Shown here: positions 25,817 through 34,670 of the stretch, one piece after another | Layout of the letters: each line of letters begins with the position of its first letter | Numbering within the stretch: the stretch's first letter is position 1 | Assembly: GCF_008642335.1 (NCBI RefSeq) | Contig: NZ_CP029191.1 | Coordinates: 930,001 to 994,000 of the forward strand | Length of the DNA: 64,000 bases | Direction of reading: 5' to 3' | From: Streptomyces venezuelae | Lineage (GTDB): Bacteria > Actinomycetota > Actinomycetes > Streptomycetales > Streptomycetaceae | Notes under the pieces: model-generated | What the model was told of the DNA's origin: nothing | What the model saw: only the letters and a program-made list of their open reading frames with translations | The model's database searches: none | Position numbers and translations under genes: made by a program

Positions 25817-26271
25817 TGGACGAGATCGACCGCAACATCTTGCGTGAGCTGCAGAACGACGGTCGGCTGACCAATCAGGAGCTGGCCGCACGGGTCGGCC
25901 TCAGCGCGTCCCCCTGCATGCGCCGGGTGCGCCAGCTGGAGCTGGACGGCGTGATCCAGGGATATCGCGCGGTCGTCGCTCCGGAAGCGGTCGGCCGGGG
26001 CTTCGAGGTGCTGGTCTCCATCGAGGTGCGCCGCGACCGCGAGACCGTCGAGGCGTTCGAGGCGGCGCTCCAGGACATTCCGGACGTCATCGAGGCGCAC
26101 CGCCTGTTCGGGAGCCCCGGCTGCCTGCTGCGCATCGCGGTCGCCGACCTGGCGGCGTACGAGCGGCTGTGGATCGAGCGGCTCACCACGCTGGCCGGGG
26201 TCACCGAGGTCAACTCGCAGATCATCATGAAGCGGATCAAGGAACCACAGGGCCTGCCGGTGGACGACTGA
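25816..26271 (+). CDS. Lrp/AsnC-family regulator of the asparagine catabolic genes
   Basis: The 151-residue protein has the Lrp helix-turn-helix (DEIDRNILRELQNDGRLTNQELAARVGLSASPCMRRVRQLELDG, 2-45) and a C-terminal RAM domain (GRGFEVLVSIEVRRD..., with GSPGCLLRIAVADL). It is divergent to ansA across a 141-base gap with repeated TTGYGCAA sites, so it probably senses asparagine or aspartate and controls ansA-aspA and itself. ATG at 25816; an in-frame upstream extension would run through the operator and is rejected. Confidence 0.88.
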   Translation: MDEIDRNILRELQNDGRLTNQELAARVGLSASPCMRRVRQLELDGVIQGYRAVVAPEAVGRGFEVLVSIEVRRDRETVEAFEAALQDIPDVIEAHRLFGSPGCLLRIAVADLAAYERLWIERLTTLAGVTEVNSQIIMKRIKEPQGLPVDD

Positions 26272-26312
26272 ACGCCGACCCGACGGACTCCACCGAACCC
26301 CCAACGCCCCTT

Positions 26313-26354
26313 TGGTACAGACCTATTGACGCCTGGTCCGTACCAGCCTAGGTT
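26313..26354 (+). promoter_or_regulatory. chitinase promoter with 12-base repeats flanking the -35 box
   Basis: TTGACG (26326-26331) and TAGGTT (26349-26354), 17 bases apart, form the promoter. TGGTACAGACCT (26313-26324) and TGGTCCGTACCA (26334-26345) flank the -35 box. This matches the known layout of Streptomyces chitinase promoters, in which 12-base TGGTCCAGACCT-like direct repeats mediate chitin induction and glucose repression. The second repeat is also partly palindromic and resembles a DasR site. Confidence 0.75.
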
Positions 26355-26410
26355 GACGCACCGCACGAGGCACGTCTCCGCACCCCCACACCGCACCCAG
26401 GGAGCACCGC

Positions 26411-27466
26411 GTGATCGGTCGGACGTTGAGCCTGCTGGGGTCAGCCCTGGCACTGGCCTGTGTCGCACAGCTGCCCGCCACCGCGGCAGCCCCCGCCCCC
26501 GCCGCACCGCAGGCCGACACCTGCGCGGTCAAGCCGAAGCCCGCGGGCAAGGTGCTCCAGGGGTACTGGGAGAACTGGGACGGCGCGTCCAACGGCGTAC
26601 ACCCGCCGTTCGGCTGGACCCCCATCACCGACAGCCGCATCAAGCAGCACGGCTACAACGTCATCAACGCGGCCTTCCCCGTGATCCGCTCCGACGGCAC
26701 CGTCCTCTGGGAGGACGGCATGGACGCGACGGTGAAGGTCGCGACGCCCGCCGAGATGTGCCAGGCGAAGGCGGACGGCGCGACCATCCTGATGTCCATC
26801 GGCGGCGCGACGGCGGGCATCGACCTGAACTCCACCGCCGTCGCCGACCGCTTCGTCGAGACGATCGTGCCGATCCTCAAGAAGTACAACTTCGACGGCA
26901 TCGACATCGACATCGAGACGGGCCTGGTGGGCACGGGCAACATCAACCAGCTCTCGCCCTCCCAGTCCAACCTCATCCGCATCATCGACGGCGTGCTCGC
27001 CCGCATGCCCGCGGGCTTCGGCCTCACGATGGCCCCCGAGACGGCGTACGTCACCGGCGGCAGCGTCGTCTACGGCTCGATCTGGGGCGCGTACCTGCCG
27101 ATCATCAAGAAGTACGCGGACAACGGCCGCCTGTGGTGGCTGAACATGCAGTACTACAACGGCAGCATGTACGGCTGCTCCGGCGACTCCTACTCCGCGG
27201 GCACCGTGCAGGGCTTCACCGCCCAGACCGACTGTCTCAACAAGGGCCTGAACATCCAGGGCACCACCATCAAGGTCCCCTACGACAAGCAGGTCCCCGG
27301 CCTCCCCGCACAGCCGGGCGCGGGCGGCGGCTACATGTCACCGAGCCTCGTCTCCCAGGCCTGGAGCCGCTACAACGGCGCCCTCAAGGGCCTGATGACG
27401 TGGTCGATCAACTGGGACGGGTCAAAGGGCTGGACGTTCGGCGACAACTTCAAGCGAATCAGCTAG
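26411..27466 (+). CDS. secreted GH18 chitinase
   Basis: The 351-residue precursor has a Sec signal (hydrophobic core 5-22, AAA region near 27) and then a single GH18 barrel. DGIDIDIE (162-169) holds the catalytic Glu169; the SIGG motif (129-132) and the MxYY-like LNMQYYNGS segment are also present. No chitin-binding domain is attached, so it resembles bacterial GH18 family chitinases that hydrolyse chitin chains without a CBM. The GTG start has a GGAG site 10 bases ahead. Its promoter carries the chitinase direct repeats. Confidence 0.9.
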   Translation: MIGRTLSLLGSALALACVAQLPATAAAPAPAAPQADTCAVKPKPAGKVLQGYWENWDGASNGVHPPFGWTPITDSRIKQHGYNVINAAFPVIRSDGTVLWEDGMDATVKVATPAEMCQAKADGATILMSIGGATAGIDLNSTAVADRFVETIVPILKKYNFDGIDIDIETGLVGTGNINQLSPSQSNLIRIIDGVLARMPAGFGLTMAPETAYVTGGSVVYGSIWGAYLPIIKKYADNGRLWWLNMQYYNGSMYGCSGDSYSAGTVQGFTAQTDCLNKGLNIQGTTIKVPYDKQVPGLPAQPGAGGGYMSPSLVSQAWSRYNGALKGLMTWSINWDGSKGWTFGDNFKRIS

Positions 27467-27610
27467 CTCCCTCCTCCCCCCTGCGGACACTTTCGCCCCT
27501 GCCCCTCGAAACCCTTCCATCCGTCCCCGCCTTCACGTCACGCGGGATCATTCGATGGCTTCGCTTGTGCGTACGGTTACGGGCGAGGCAACGGGGGCGG
27601 GGGAAGCCAT

Positions 27611-30600
27611 ATGGGGGGCCACCGGCCGTCGGACTGGCATGTGCTGGACCTGGATAAGGATCCGACTCCCGGTGATCCGCACCGCGTGCGGTCGCTGGCC
27701 AAGAACCTCCACGACTTCGCGGACGACGTCGGCAGGGTCCTGCGGGACATCAAGGGGATGGCGGGCGACGAGGCCATCCTGAAGTGGGTGGGCAAGACCG
27801 CCGACGCGTTCACGGAGAAGTTCGAGGACGCCCCGGACAAGCTGAAGAAGCTCAAGAAGAGCTACGAGATGGCGGGCGACGCGCTGTCCGCGTACTGGCC
27901 CGAGCTGGAGCGTGCCCAGTCGCTGGCCGACAAGGCGCTGGTCAAGGGCCGCGAGGCGCAGGCGGATCTGTCGTCCGCCAAGTCCCGGCTCTCCTCCGCC
28001 GACTCCTGGGTGGAGAAGGCGGGCAAGGAAGCCGACAAGTACAAGGACAAGCCGGGCGGCGGCAAGGACGTGCCCAAGCCGGACGAGGACAAGGTCAAGG
28101 CCGCCACCCGCAACGCGCACTCCGCCGAGAAGGCCCAGAAGTCCGCCCAAGGCGACGTGGACTCCGCCAAGAGTGCGCTGGAGGCGGCGAAGAAGATGGC
28201 CGCCGACGCGCGCAAGATGCGCGAGGAGGCCGCGGGCACCGCGAAGAAGAAGATCGACGAGGCCTCCGACGCGGGCATCAGGAACCGCAAGTGGTGGGAG
28301 GAGATCGGCGACTGGGTCTCCGACAACTGGGACACCATCGTCGCCGTCTGCAAGGTCGTCGTCGCCGTCGTCGGGATCATCGCGATCATCGTGGGTGGGC
28401 CGATCCTCGCCGCCATCGTCATCGTCGCGGGCGCCATCGTGCTGGCCGACACCTTGAGCAAATACGCAAAAGGACAAGCCACCCTCATGGACGTGGCGTT
28501 CGCCGCCATGGACTGCGTCCCCGGCATGAAGGGCCTCACTACCGCCGCCAAACTCGGCAAGGGGCTGAAGGGCCTCAAGGGCATGGCCAAAGGCCTCAAG
28601 AACGGCCTGCGGCGCGGCGCGGACGACGTGGCGACGAGCAAGCCCGCCAAGGCCCGCTGCAAGAACGGCGACCCCATCGACATGATCTCCGGCGAAATGA
28701 TCATGGAGGATACCGATGTCGAGCTGCCTGGCCTGTTGCCGCTGATCCTGCGCCGCACCCACCTCTCCACCTACATGTCGGGGCGCTCGTTCGGGCCTTC
28801 ATGGGCCTCCACATTCGACGAACGACTCGAACTCGACCATGAGGGTGTGCTCTTCGCCAGCGAGGACGGCATGATCCTCGTCTATCCAGTCCCCGTTCCC
28901 GGCACCGCCGTCATGCCTGTGACCGGACCGCAATGGCCGCTGAACTGGGACGGCACCCCAGGCGCCCCTATGCGCATCACCGACCCCACCACCGGCCGCA
29001 CCCGTCACTTTGTGGCGGCCACCGAAGGCACCGTAGCCGACGAGGCATTCACCATGCCGCTCGCCGCTGTCTCGGACCGCAATGGCCATCGCATCGACTT
29101 CGACCGAAGCCAGGACGGCGCTCCCATTGCCGTGCGCCACTCCGGCGGCTACCACATCGATGTCGACGTCCAACACGGCCGCGTCACCGCGTTGCGCCTG
29201 CGTGCCGGCGAGGAAGCGCCCGACACCACCACACTGATCCGGTACCAGTACGACACAAGCGGTCGGCTTGTCGCGATCCGCAATTCTTCGGGGCTGCCCT
29301 ACGAGCTGAACTACGACGAATATTCCCGTATCACGTCGTGGACCGACCGCAACGGGACCTGCTACCGCTTCACTTACGACGACGAGGACCGCTGCACGGC
29401 CGGGGACGGCACCGATGGCTTCCTCAACTGCACCATCACTTACGACCCTGACAGCCGTACCACTATGTACACCGACTCGCTCGGTCACACCACCCGATAC
29501 GAGTACAACGAGCGTCTCCAACTCATCGCGGAGACCGACCCTCTGGGCAACACCACACGCAGTATGTGGAACAGCCGCGACCAGCTTCTGGCCAGAGTCG
29601 ACCCCTTGGGGAACAGCACTCGCTATGCCTATGACGATGCCGGGAACCCGGTTACGGTCACCCAACCCGACGGCAGCGTCACGACCGCTGTCTTCAACGA
29701 ATACCACCAGGCGGTGACCATCACCGATCAGGACGGCCTGATCTGGTCCCACGCGTATGACGAGCGCGGCAATCGCTTGAAGACCGTGGACCCGGCTGGA
29801 GCCGAGACACACTTCACGTTTGACGAGGCGGGGCGCCCCGCCTCCGTCACCGACCCGCTCGGCAGGGTTCAGCGGGCCGTGTGTGACCCGGCAGGGCTGA
29901 TCTTGCGGATCACAGGCCCTCTCGGGCAGACGACCGAGGTCAGTCGGGACGCCTTCGGTCGCATTCGCACCCTCACGGAGCCATCCGGAGCCGTCACCCG
30001 CTTTGAATGGACGGTTGAGGGCCTCCTCACCCGGCGCGAACACCCGGACGGGGCTGTAGAGCACTGGGAGCGAGACGGCGAGGGCAACGTCCGCAAGCAC
30101 ATCGACCCTGCCGGGCGCACCACACACCACACGTACACGCACTTCGCGCTACCGACGAGCCGCCGAGACCCAGACGGCTCGGTGTACACCTTCGAGTACG
30201 ACACCGAGCTGCAATTGCTCTCAGTGACCAACCCGCAACACCTGTCCTGGAGTTACGCGTTCGATCCTGCGGGACGCCTCATCACTGAGATCGATTTCAA
30301 CGACCGTTGCCTCACCTACTCCTATGACGCGGCGGGTCGGCTGGCTACACGAACCAACGGCGCCGGGGAGACCATTCGCTACGAGCGGGACGTCTTCGGC
30401 CAGACTGTGCTGGCAAGCGCGGATGACAACATCACCTCGTACAGCTACGACCCCTACGGCCGTCTGACTCGGGCCGTCAATCAGCACACGAAAGTCGAGC
30501 TGGCCTACGACGCGCAGGGGCAGGTCGTACGAGAAAGCGTCAACGGGTACACCGTCTCGTCAACCTATGATCACGCTGGTCGACGGACGGTTCGCACCAC

Positions 30601-32092
30601 CCCTTCCGGGGCGGTCTCCGAGTGGCAGTACGACGAAGCCGACCGGCCCATGTCTCTGACCATGGCCGGCACCCGCATGGAATTTCAGCACAGCGCCGCC
30701 GGATACGAGACCGGTCGGTTTTTCGGGGACGGTGTCGTCCTCGCGCAGAGCTGGGACACCGGCGGCCGACTGGCACACCAGACGATCGGCACGCGCGCCA
30801 CTGCGCCCGACGGCACAGTGCGTCAGCGCACATATGTGTATGACGTCGAAGGCCAGATCACAGGGATGCGTGGAACGGCCGCTGCCAGTCGACAGTTCAC
30901 TCTCGACACGATGGGCCGCGTCACCGGCGTCCACGGGTCCGGCTGGGACGAGCGCTACGCCTATGACAGGGCGGGCAACCTCAGCCGTGCCCAGGTGACC
31001 GCTGCTGGGCAGGGCGGCAAGGAGCCCGCCGGGGCGCAGGTGACGCCGCGAATCGACGCCTGGGAGACAACCGGGACTCTCCTGCACCAGGCGAAGCGCA
31101 CCCGTCACGAGTACGATGCCCAGGGACGCCTGGTACGCCGCAGCCGCCAGCTGCTCAACGGGCAGCGACAGGTGTGGGAGTACAGGTGGGACGCGGAAGA
31201 CCGGCTCACCCAGGTGACAACGCCGCAGGGTATGACCTGCCAGTACCGCTACGACCCGTTGGGGCGCCGCGTCGCGAAACACCTGCAAGCCTCGGATGGG
31301 ACGGTCACGTCCAGCTTCACGTTCGCCTGGGACGGCAGCCTGCTCGTGGAACGGTCCACCGCCGACGGCACAGTGACGACCTGGGACTACGAGCCGGAAT
31401 CGCACCGACCCTTGGCCCAGCTCGACCGCACCCAGGCGGACTACGACGTGCGGTTCCATGCCATAGTCACCGACCTGGTGGGCACACCTACGGAACTCGT
31501 CTCCACCGACGGCGCTGTCGCGTGGGAAGCTCACACCACCCTGTGGGGCACTGATCTCGCGTACACGCGCACCTCTGAAGTCGAATGCCCGCTGCGCTTC
31601 CCGGGGCAGTACTTCGATGAGGAATCCGGACTGCACTACAACTACGCCCGCTACTACGACCCGGAATCAGCCCGGTACATTTCCGCCGACCCACTCGGAC
31701 TGGAGCCCGCGCCCAACCATCACGCCTATGTACCGAACCCGCTGACCTGGCAGGACCCTCTGGGTCTTGCCCGTCGAGGTCCCAAGGACCCGATTAACCT
31801 CAGCGAGGGCTACCGGGGCCGTATGGATACTTTCGACATCGGCCATGCCACAGACTTCGAAATGCACGTCTATGACAAGAACGGCCGCGAAGTCGGCTTG
31901 TACGGAAGTAACGGATGGTTCGACAAGCACCGTTTGAATTCTGATGTACAAGTGCCCCGAGGTGTGGAGAACCGACTCAAAGGTGAGGCAGTAAAGTTCA
32001 TGCGCAGAACCGGTCGCATCGGCCCTCGTGGCACCGAAGACATCTCCGGGGACAAATGGAAACGGCCGCGCCTGAAGGGATCCTGCGGATGA
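27611..32092 (+). CDS. RHS/YD-repeat polymorphic toxin, probable type VII secretion substrate
   Basis: A 1493-residue multi-domain protein. Residues ~1-100 form a WxG/LXG-like helical region (LAKNLHDFADDVGRVLRDIKGMAGDEAILKWVGKTADAF..., then WPELERAQSLADKAL), typical of T7SS-exported polymorphic toxins; a charged coiled coil runs to ~230. A long hydrophobic segment lies at ~240-282. The CKNGDPIDMISGEM motif (DUF6531 type) begins near 350. YD/RHS repeats fill ~450-1340 and end in the conserved RYYDPESARYISADPLGL motif. The variable toxic tip is ~1385-1493, with an H-x4-E-x-H-x-Y motif and basic C-terminus; I cannot assign it to a known toxin family. From ~28700 the codon third positions are visibly less GC-rich than in the first ~1.1 kb and the neighbours. 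Its stop overlaps the next gene (ATGA). Confidence 0.88.
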   Translation: MGGHRPSDWHVLDLDKDPTPGDPHRVRSLAKNLHDFADDVGRVLRDIKGMAGDEAILKWVGKTADAFTEKFEDAPDKLKKLKKSYEMAGDALSAYWPELERAQSLADKALVKGREAQADLSSAKSRLSSADSWVEKAGKEADKYKDKPGGGKDVPKPDEDKVKAATRNAHSAEKAQKSAQGDVDSAKSALEAAKKMAADARKMREEAAGTAKKKIDEASDAGIRNRKWWEEIGDWVSDNWDTIVAVCKVVVAVVGIIAIIVGGPILAAIVIVAGAIVLADTLSKYAKGQATLMDVAFAAMDCVPGMKGLTTAAKLGKGLKGLKGMAKGLKNGLRRGADDVATSKPAKARCKNGDPIDMISGEMIMEDTDVELPGLLPLILRRTHLSTYMSGRSFGPSWASTFDERLELDHEGVLFASEDGMILVYPVPVPGTAVMPVTGPQWPLNWDGTPGAPMRITDPTTGRTRHFVAATEGTVADEAFTMPLAAVSDRNGHRIDFDRSQDGAPIAVRHSGGYHIDVDVQHGRVTALRLRAGEEAPDTTTLIRYQYDTSGRLVAIRNSSGLPYELNYDEYSRITSWTDRNGTCYRFTYDDEDRCTAGDGTDGFLNCTITYDPDSRTTMYTDSLGHTTRYEYNERLQLIAETDPLGNTTRSMWNSRDQLLARVDPLGNSTRYAYDDAGNPVTVTQPDGSVTTAVFNEYHQAVTITDQDGLIWSHAYDERGNRLKTVDPAGAETHFTFDEAGRPASVTDPLGRVQRAVCDPAGLILRITGPLGQTTEVSRDAFGRIRTLTEPSGAVTRFEWTVEGLLTRREHPDGAVEHWERDGEGNVRKHIDPAGRTTHHTYTHFALPTSRRDPDGSVYTFEYDTELQLLSVTNPQHLSWSYAFDPAGRLITEIDFNDRCLTYSYDAAGRLATRTNGAGETIRYERDVFGQTVLASADDNITSYSYDPYGRLTRAVNQHTKVELAYDAQGQVVRESVNGYTVSSTYDHAGRRTVRTTPSGAVSEWQYDEADRPMSLTMAGTRMEFQHSAAGYETGRFFGDGVVLAQSWDTGGRLAHQTIGTRATAPDGTVRQRTYVYDVEGQITGMRGTAAASRQFTLDTMGRVTGVHGSGWDERYAYDRAGNLSRAQVTAAGQGGKEPAGAQVTPRIDAWETTGTLLHQAKRTRHEYDAQGRLVRRSRQLLNGQRQVWEYRWDAEDRLTQVTTPQGMTCQYRYDPLGRRVAKHLQASDGTVTSSFTFAWDGSLLVERSTADGTVTTWDYEPESHRPLAQLDRTQADYDVRFHAIVTDLVGTPTELVSTDGAVAWEAHTTLWGTDLAYTRTSEVECPLRFPGQYFDEESGLHYNYARYYDPESARYISADPLGLEPAPNHHAYVPNPLTWQDPLGLARRGPKDPINLSEGYRGRMDTFDIGHATDFEMHVYDKNGREVGLYGSNGWFDKHRLNSDVQVPRGVENRLKGEAVKFMRRTGRIGPRGTEDISGDKWKRPRLKGSCG

Positions 32093-32556
32093 AGTACGTG
32101 AAGGTCGACTGGAACGCCGAGCTCCACGGGTTCCGCACCGATGCGCGTGACTACCTTGCCGCGCTTCCCGACTTCCGGGACGAGCTTCCCGAAGGGGCAC
32201 GTGCCTTTGCCAGCGAGGCCGGGCACTACGACTACTCCAGCGAACGGTGCATCAAGGATCTGGAACTGTCTGACATCTGTCTGCCGACGGCGACCATGGG
32301 AGGTCCCGGAACGGCTTCGATCAGCTTCCGCTCCAACCAGTGGAAGCACACCGTCGGGCTGCGGATCGAGTACACCGGCGTCACGCACTTTTCGGTCGAC
32401 TATGAAGCGTCGATCGACTGGATGGAGGCGATTACGGTCCTTCTGGACGAGACGCTGCCCCACGAGGACGGCATCGTTCACGAGATCGAGCTGACCGACG
32501 CCACCATCAAGGTTCGCTGTGCCGATCTGAAGGCAGTATGGGGGGAAACCCCGTAA
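32089..32556 (+). CDS. putative immunity protein for the RHS toxin
   Basis: The 155-residue protein starts with ATG overlapping the toxin stop (ATGA, 32089-32092) after an AAGGGA site, the usual arrangement of a toxin with its cognate immunity gene. It is acidic, without signal peptide or membrane segment, so cytosolic. No immunity family is recognised; the C-terminal part (DWMEAITVLLDETLPHEDGIVHEIELTDATIKVRC) looks like an alpha/beta fold. Base composition matches the lower-GC RHS core. Its last 50 bases overlap the end of the convergent LysR gene. Confidence 0.7.
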   Translation: MKYVKVDWNAELHGFRTDARDYLAALPDFRDELPEGARAFASEAGHYDYSSERCIKDLELSDICLPTATMGGPGTASISFRSNQWKHTVGLRIEYTGVTHFSVDYEASIDWMEAITVLLDETLPHEDGIVHEIELTDATIKVRCADLKAVWGETP

Positions 32557-33487
32557 CATCGGCGCCTGCGGGGCCCCCCTCCTGACCCCCTTCACCGGCA
32601 CCGGCGGCCAGCACCGTCTCGCGGAACGACGTGACGACCGGGCGCAGGTCGACCCGGTGCCACACGGCCCACAGCCGGACGGACCGCGGGAACCACGGGA
32701 GTTCGCGGACGGTCACCCCCTCGGTGCCGCCGCGCACCATGCTCTTCTGCACGAACGCGAGCCCGAGGCCGGACGCCACCAGGCCGAGCGCGGTCAGTGG
32801 CTCCGGGGCCTCGAAGCGGATGTCGGGGGCGAACCCGGCAGCGGCGCACGCGGCGACGAAGTCGTCCCGCCAGACGTGGTCCTTGCCGTCCTCGACGGCG
32901 ATCCAGGGCAGGCCGTCGAGATCCTCTGGCCGCACCTCGTCGGTATCGGCGAGCGGGTGGCCGCCTGGGACGGCCAGGAGCAGCGGGTCCGCCAGGAGCA
33001 GCGCGCCGCGCAGGTCGGGGTCGTCCGCGGGCGGCGCCTCCGGGACCAGGGCGATGTCGAGGCTGCGCTGGCGCAGGCCCTCGAACTGTTCGGGGGCGGG
33101 GAGATCGTAGAGGGCCACGTGGATGCCGGGGCGGCCCTCGTTGAGCGTGCGCAGGGCGCCGGGCAGCAGACCGGTGTGCATGGCGTCACCCACGTATCCC
33201 ACGCACAGGCCGCCCTCGTCGCCGCGGCCGAGGCGCCGTCCGAGGTTCTCGAGGCGGTCCGCGTGCCGCAGCAGGGCGGTGGCCTCGGCGAGGAAGACGC
33301 GGCCGTCGGAGGTGAGCCGCAGGCGCTGCTGGCTGCGCTCGAAGAGCGTCAGGCCCAGGTTCTTCTCCAGCTGGGCGATCTGGCGGCTGAGCGGGGACTG
33401 CGAGATGTGCAGGCGCTCGGCGGCCCGGCCGACGTGCTCCTCCTCGGCCACGGTCACGAAATAGCGCAGTTGTCGCAGGTCGAGCAT
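32507..33487 (-). CDS. LysR-family transcriptional regulator
   Basis: The 326-residue protein has the LysR N-terminal winged helix-turn-helix (MLDLRQLRYFVTVAEEEHVGRAAERLHISQSPLSRQIAQLEKNLGLTLFERSQQRLRLT) and a complete periplasmic-binding-protein-like effector domain. It is divergent from an aldo-keto reductase gene and probably controls it and itself through the CCAAG-N5-CTTGG site between them. ATG at 33487. The last ~16 codons are antisense to the end of the immunity gene, so the true ancestral stop may have been lost when the RHS locus changed. Confidence 0.88.
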   Translation of the reverse strand: MLDLRQLRYFVTVAEEEHVGRAAERLHISQSPLSRQIAQLEKNLGLTLFERSQQRLRLTSDGRVFLAEATALLRHADRLENLGRRLGRGDEGGLCVGYVGDAMHTGLLPGALRTLNEGRPGIHVALYDLPAPEQFEGLRQRSLDIALVPEAPPADDPDLRGALLLADPLLLAVPGGHPLADTDEVRPEDLDGLPWIAVEDGKDHVWRDDFVAACAAAGFAPDIRFEAPEPLTALGLVASGLGLAFVQKSMVRGGTEGVTVRELPWFPRSVRLWAVWHRVDLRPVVTSFRETVLAAGAGEGGQEGGPAGADVTGFPPILPSDRHSEP

Positions 33488-33514
33488 GTGAGACCTCGGG
33501 GGACTGAAGTATGA

Positions 33515-33529
33515 CCAAGCAAGTCTTGG
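33515..33529. promoter_or_regulatory. LysR-type operator
   Basis: CCAAG (33515-33519) and CTTGG (33525-33529) form an inverted repeat with a 5-base centre in the 155-base gap between the divergent LysR and aldo-keto reductase genes, as expected for the recognition site of the adjacent regulator. Confidence 0.55.
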
Positions 33530-33642
33530 ACAGTCTGACCCGTCGATCCTAACCTCGGAGGAGCAAGAGCCGCGGAAGCGGAGAAACCGCCTGCATCCGC
33601 CCACCGCGCTTTCACCCTCCCCACCACGTAAGGATCTTTCCC

Positions 33643-34653
33643 ATGGGCATCACGTCCCTCCTCCCCGGCCGTCTCGGCTTCGGCACCGCCCCGCTCGGCA
33701 ACATGTTCCGCGCCATCCCCGACGACGAGGCCCGCGCCACCGTCGAGGCCGCCTGGGACCACGGCATCCGCTACTACGACACGGCGCCCTTCTACGGCGC
33801 CGGACTCGCGGAGACCCGGCTCGGCGAGGTGCTCGCCGGCAAGCCCCGCGACTCCTACGTCCTGTCCACCAAGGTCGGCCGCGTCATCCTGGACGAGCAC
33901 GAGACCGCCACGCCGGACTTCGGTGAGAAGGGCGGCCTCTTCGAGCACGGCAATCCGAACAAGATCGTGCACGAGTGGACAGCCGACGCCACCGAGCGCT
34001 CCATAGAAGACAGCCTGAAGCGCCTGGGCACCGACCGACTCGACATCGTCTGGGTCCACGACATCGCCCAGGACTTCCACGGCGACCAGTGGCTGCAGAA
34101 GTTCGAGGAGGCCCGCACGGGTGCCTTCCGCGTCCTGTCCCGGCTGCGCGACGAAGGCGTGATCAAGGCGTGGGGCCTCGGCGTCAACAAGACGGAGCCC
34201 ATCGAGCTGACCCTCGGCCTCGACGAGCCGCGCCCCGACGGCTTCCTCCTCGCCGGCCGCTACACCCTCCTCGACCACGACCACGCCCTCCAGCGGCTGC
34301 TGCCCGCGGCCCAGGAGCAGGGCGTCGACATGGTGGTCGGCGGTCCCTACAGCTCCGGCATCCTCGCGGGCGGCACCCACTTCGAGTACCAGGAGGCGCC
34401 CGCCGACATCGTCGAGCGCGTCGGCCGCCTCAAGGCACTCGCCCAGAAGCACGGCGTGAGCATCAAGGCCGCCGCCCTGCAGTTCTCCCTCGCCCACCCC
34501 GCGACCGCCGCCGTCATCCCCGGCGCCACCCGCCCCAGCCGCATCGCCGAGGACACGGCCGCCCTGAACGAGGACGTCCCCGAGGCCTTCTGGACGGACC
34601 TCCGGGCCGCGAACCTCGTCAGCCCGGCGGCGCCGCTCCCCCACGACGCCTGA
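33643..34653 (+). CDS. aldo/keto reductase (D-threo-aldose 1-dehydrogenase-like)
   Basis: The 336-residue protein is a complete AKR barrel with the catalytic tetrad Asp46 and Tyr51 (YYDTAPFYG), Lys77 (LSTKVG) and His139 (WVHDI). The N-terminal LGFGTAPLGNMFR start and overall length fit the D-threo-aldose/L-fucose 1-dehydrogenase group, which oxidises aldoses with NAD(P). The C-terminal phosphate-binding ATRPSRIAEDTAAL loop is present. ATG with AAGGA site. Regulated, probably, by the divergent LysR. Converges with the pullulanase gene, 17 bases apart. Confidence 0.85.
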   Translation: MGITSLLPGRLGFGTAPLGNMFRAIPDDEARATVEAAWDHGIRYYDTAPFYGAGLAETRLGEVLAGKPRDSYVLSTKVGRVILDEHETATPDFGEKGGLFEHGNPNKIVHEWTADATERSIEDSLKRLGTDRLDIVWVHDIAQDFHGDQWLQKFEEARTGAFRVLSRLRDEGVIKAWGLGVNKTEPIELTLGLDEPRPDGFLLAGRYTLLDHDHALQRLLPAAQEQGVDMVVGGPYSSGILAGGTHFEYQEAPADIVERVGRLKALAQKHGVSIKAAALQFSLAHPATAAVIPGATRPSRIAEDTAALNEDVPEAFWTDLRAANLVSPAAPLPHDA

Positions 34654-34670
34654 CCCGCCGCGGACCTCGC

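Noticed and set aside
27611..32092. RHS gene as part of a type VI secretion locus
   Set aside because: No VgrG, Hcp, PAAR or T6SS component is nearby and the N-terminus is WxG/LXG-like; type VII export is more plausible in a Gram-positive.
34654..34670. Short CGCGG/CCGCG inverted repeat between aldo-keto reductase and pullulanase genes
   Set aside because: Only 5-bp arms, overlapping stop codons; not convincing as a terminator.
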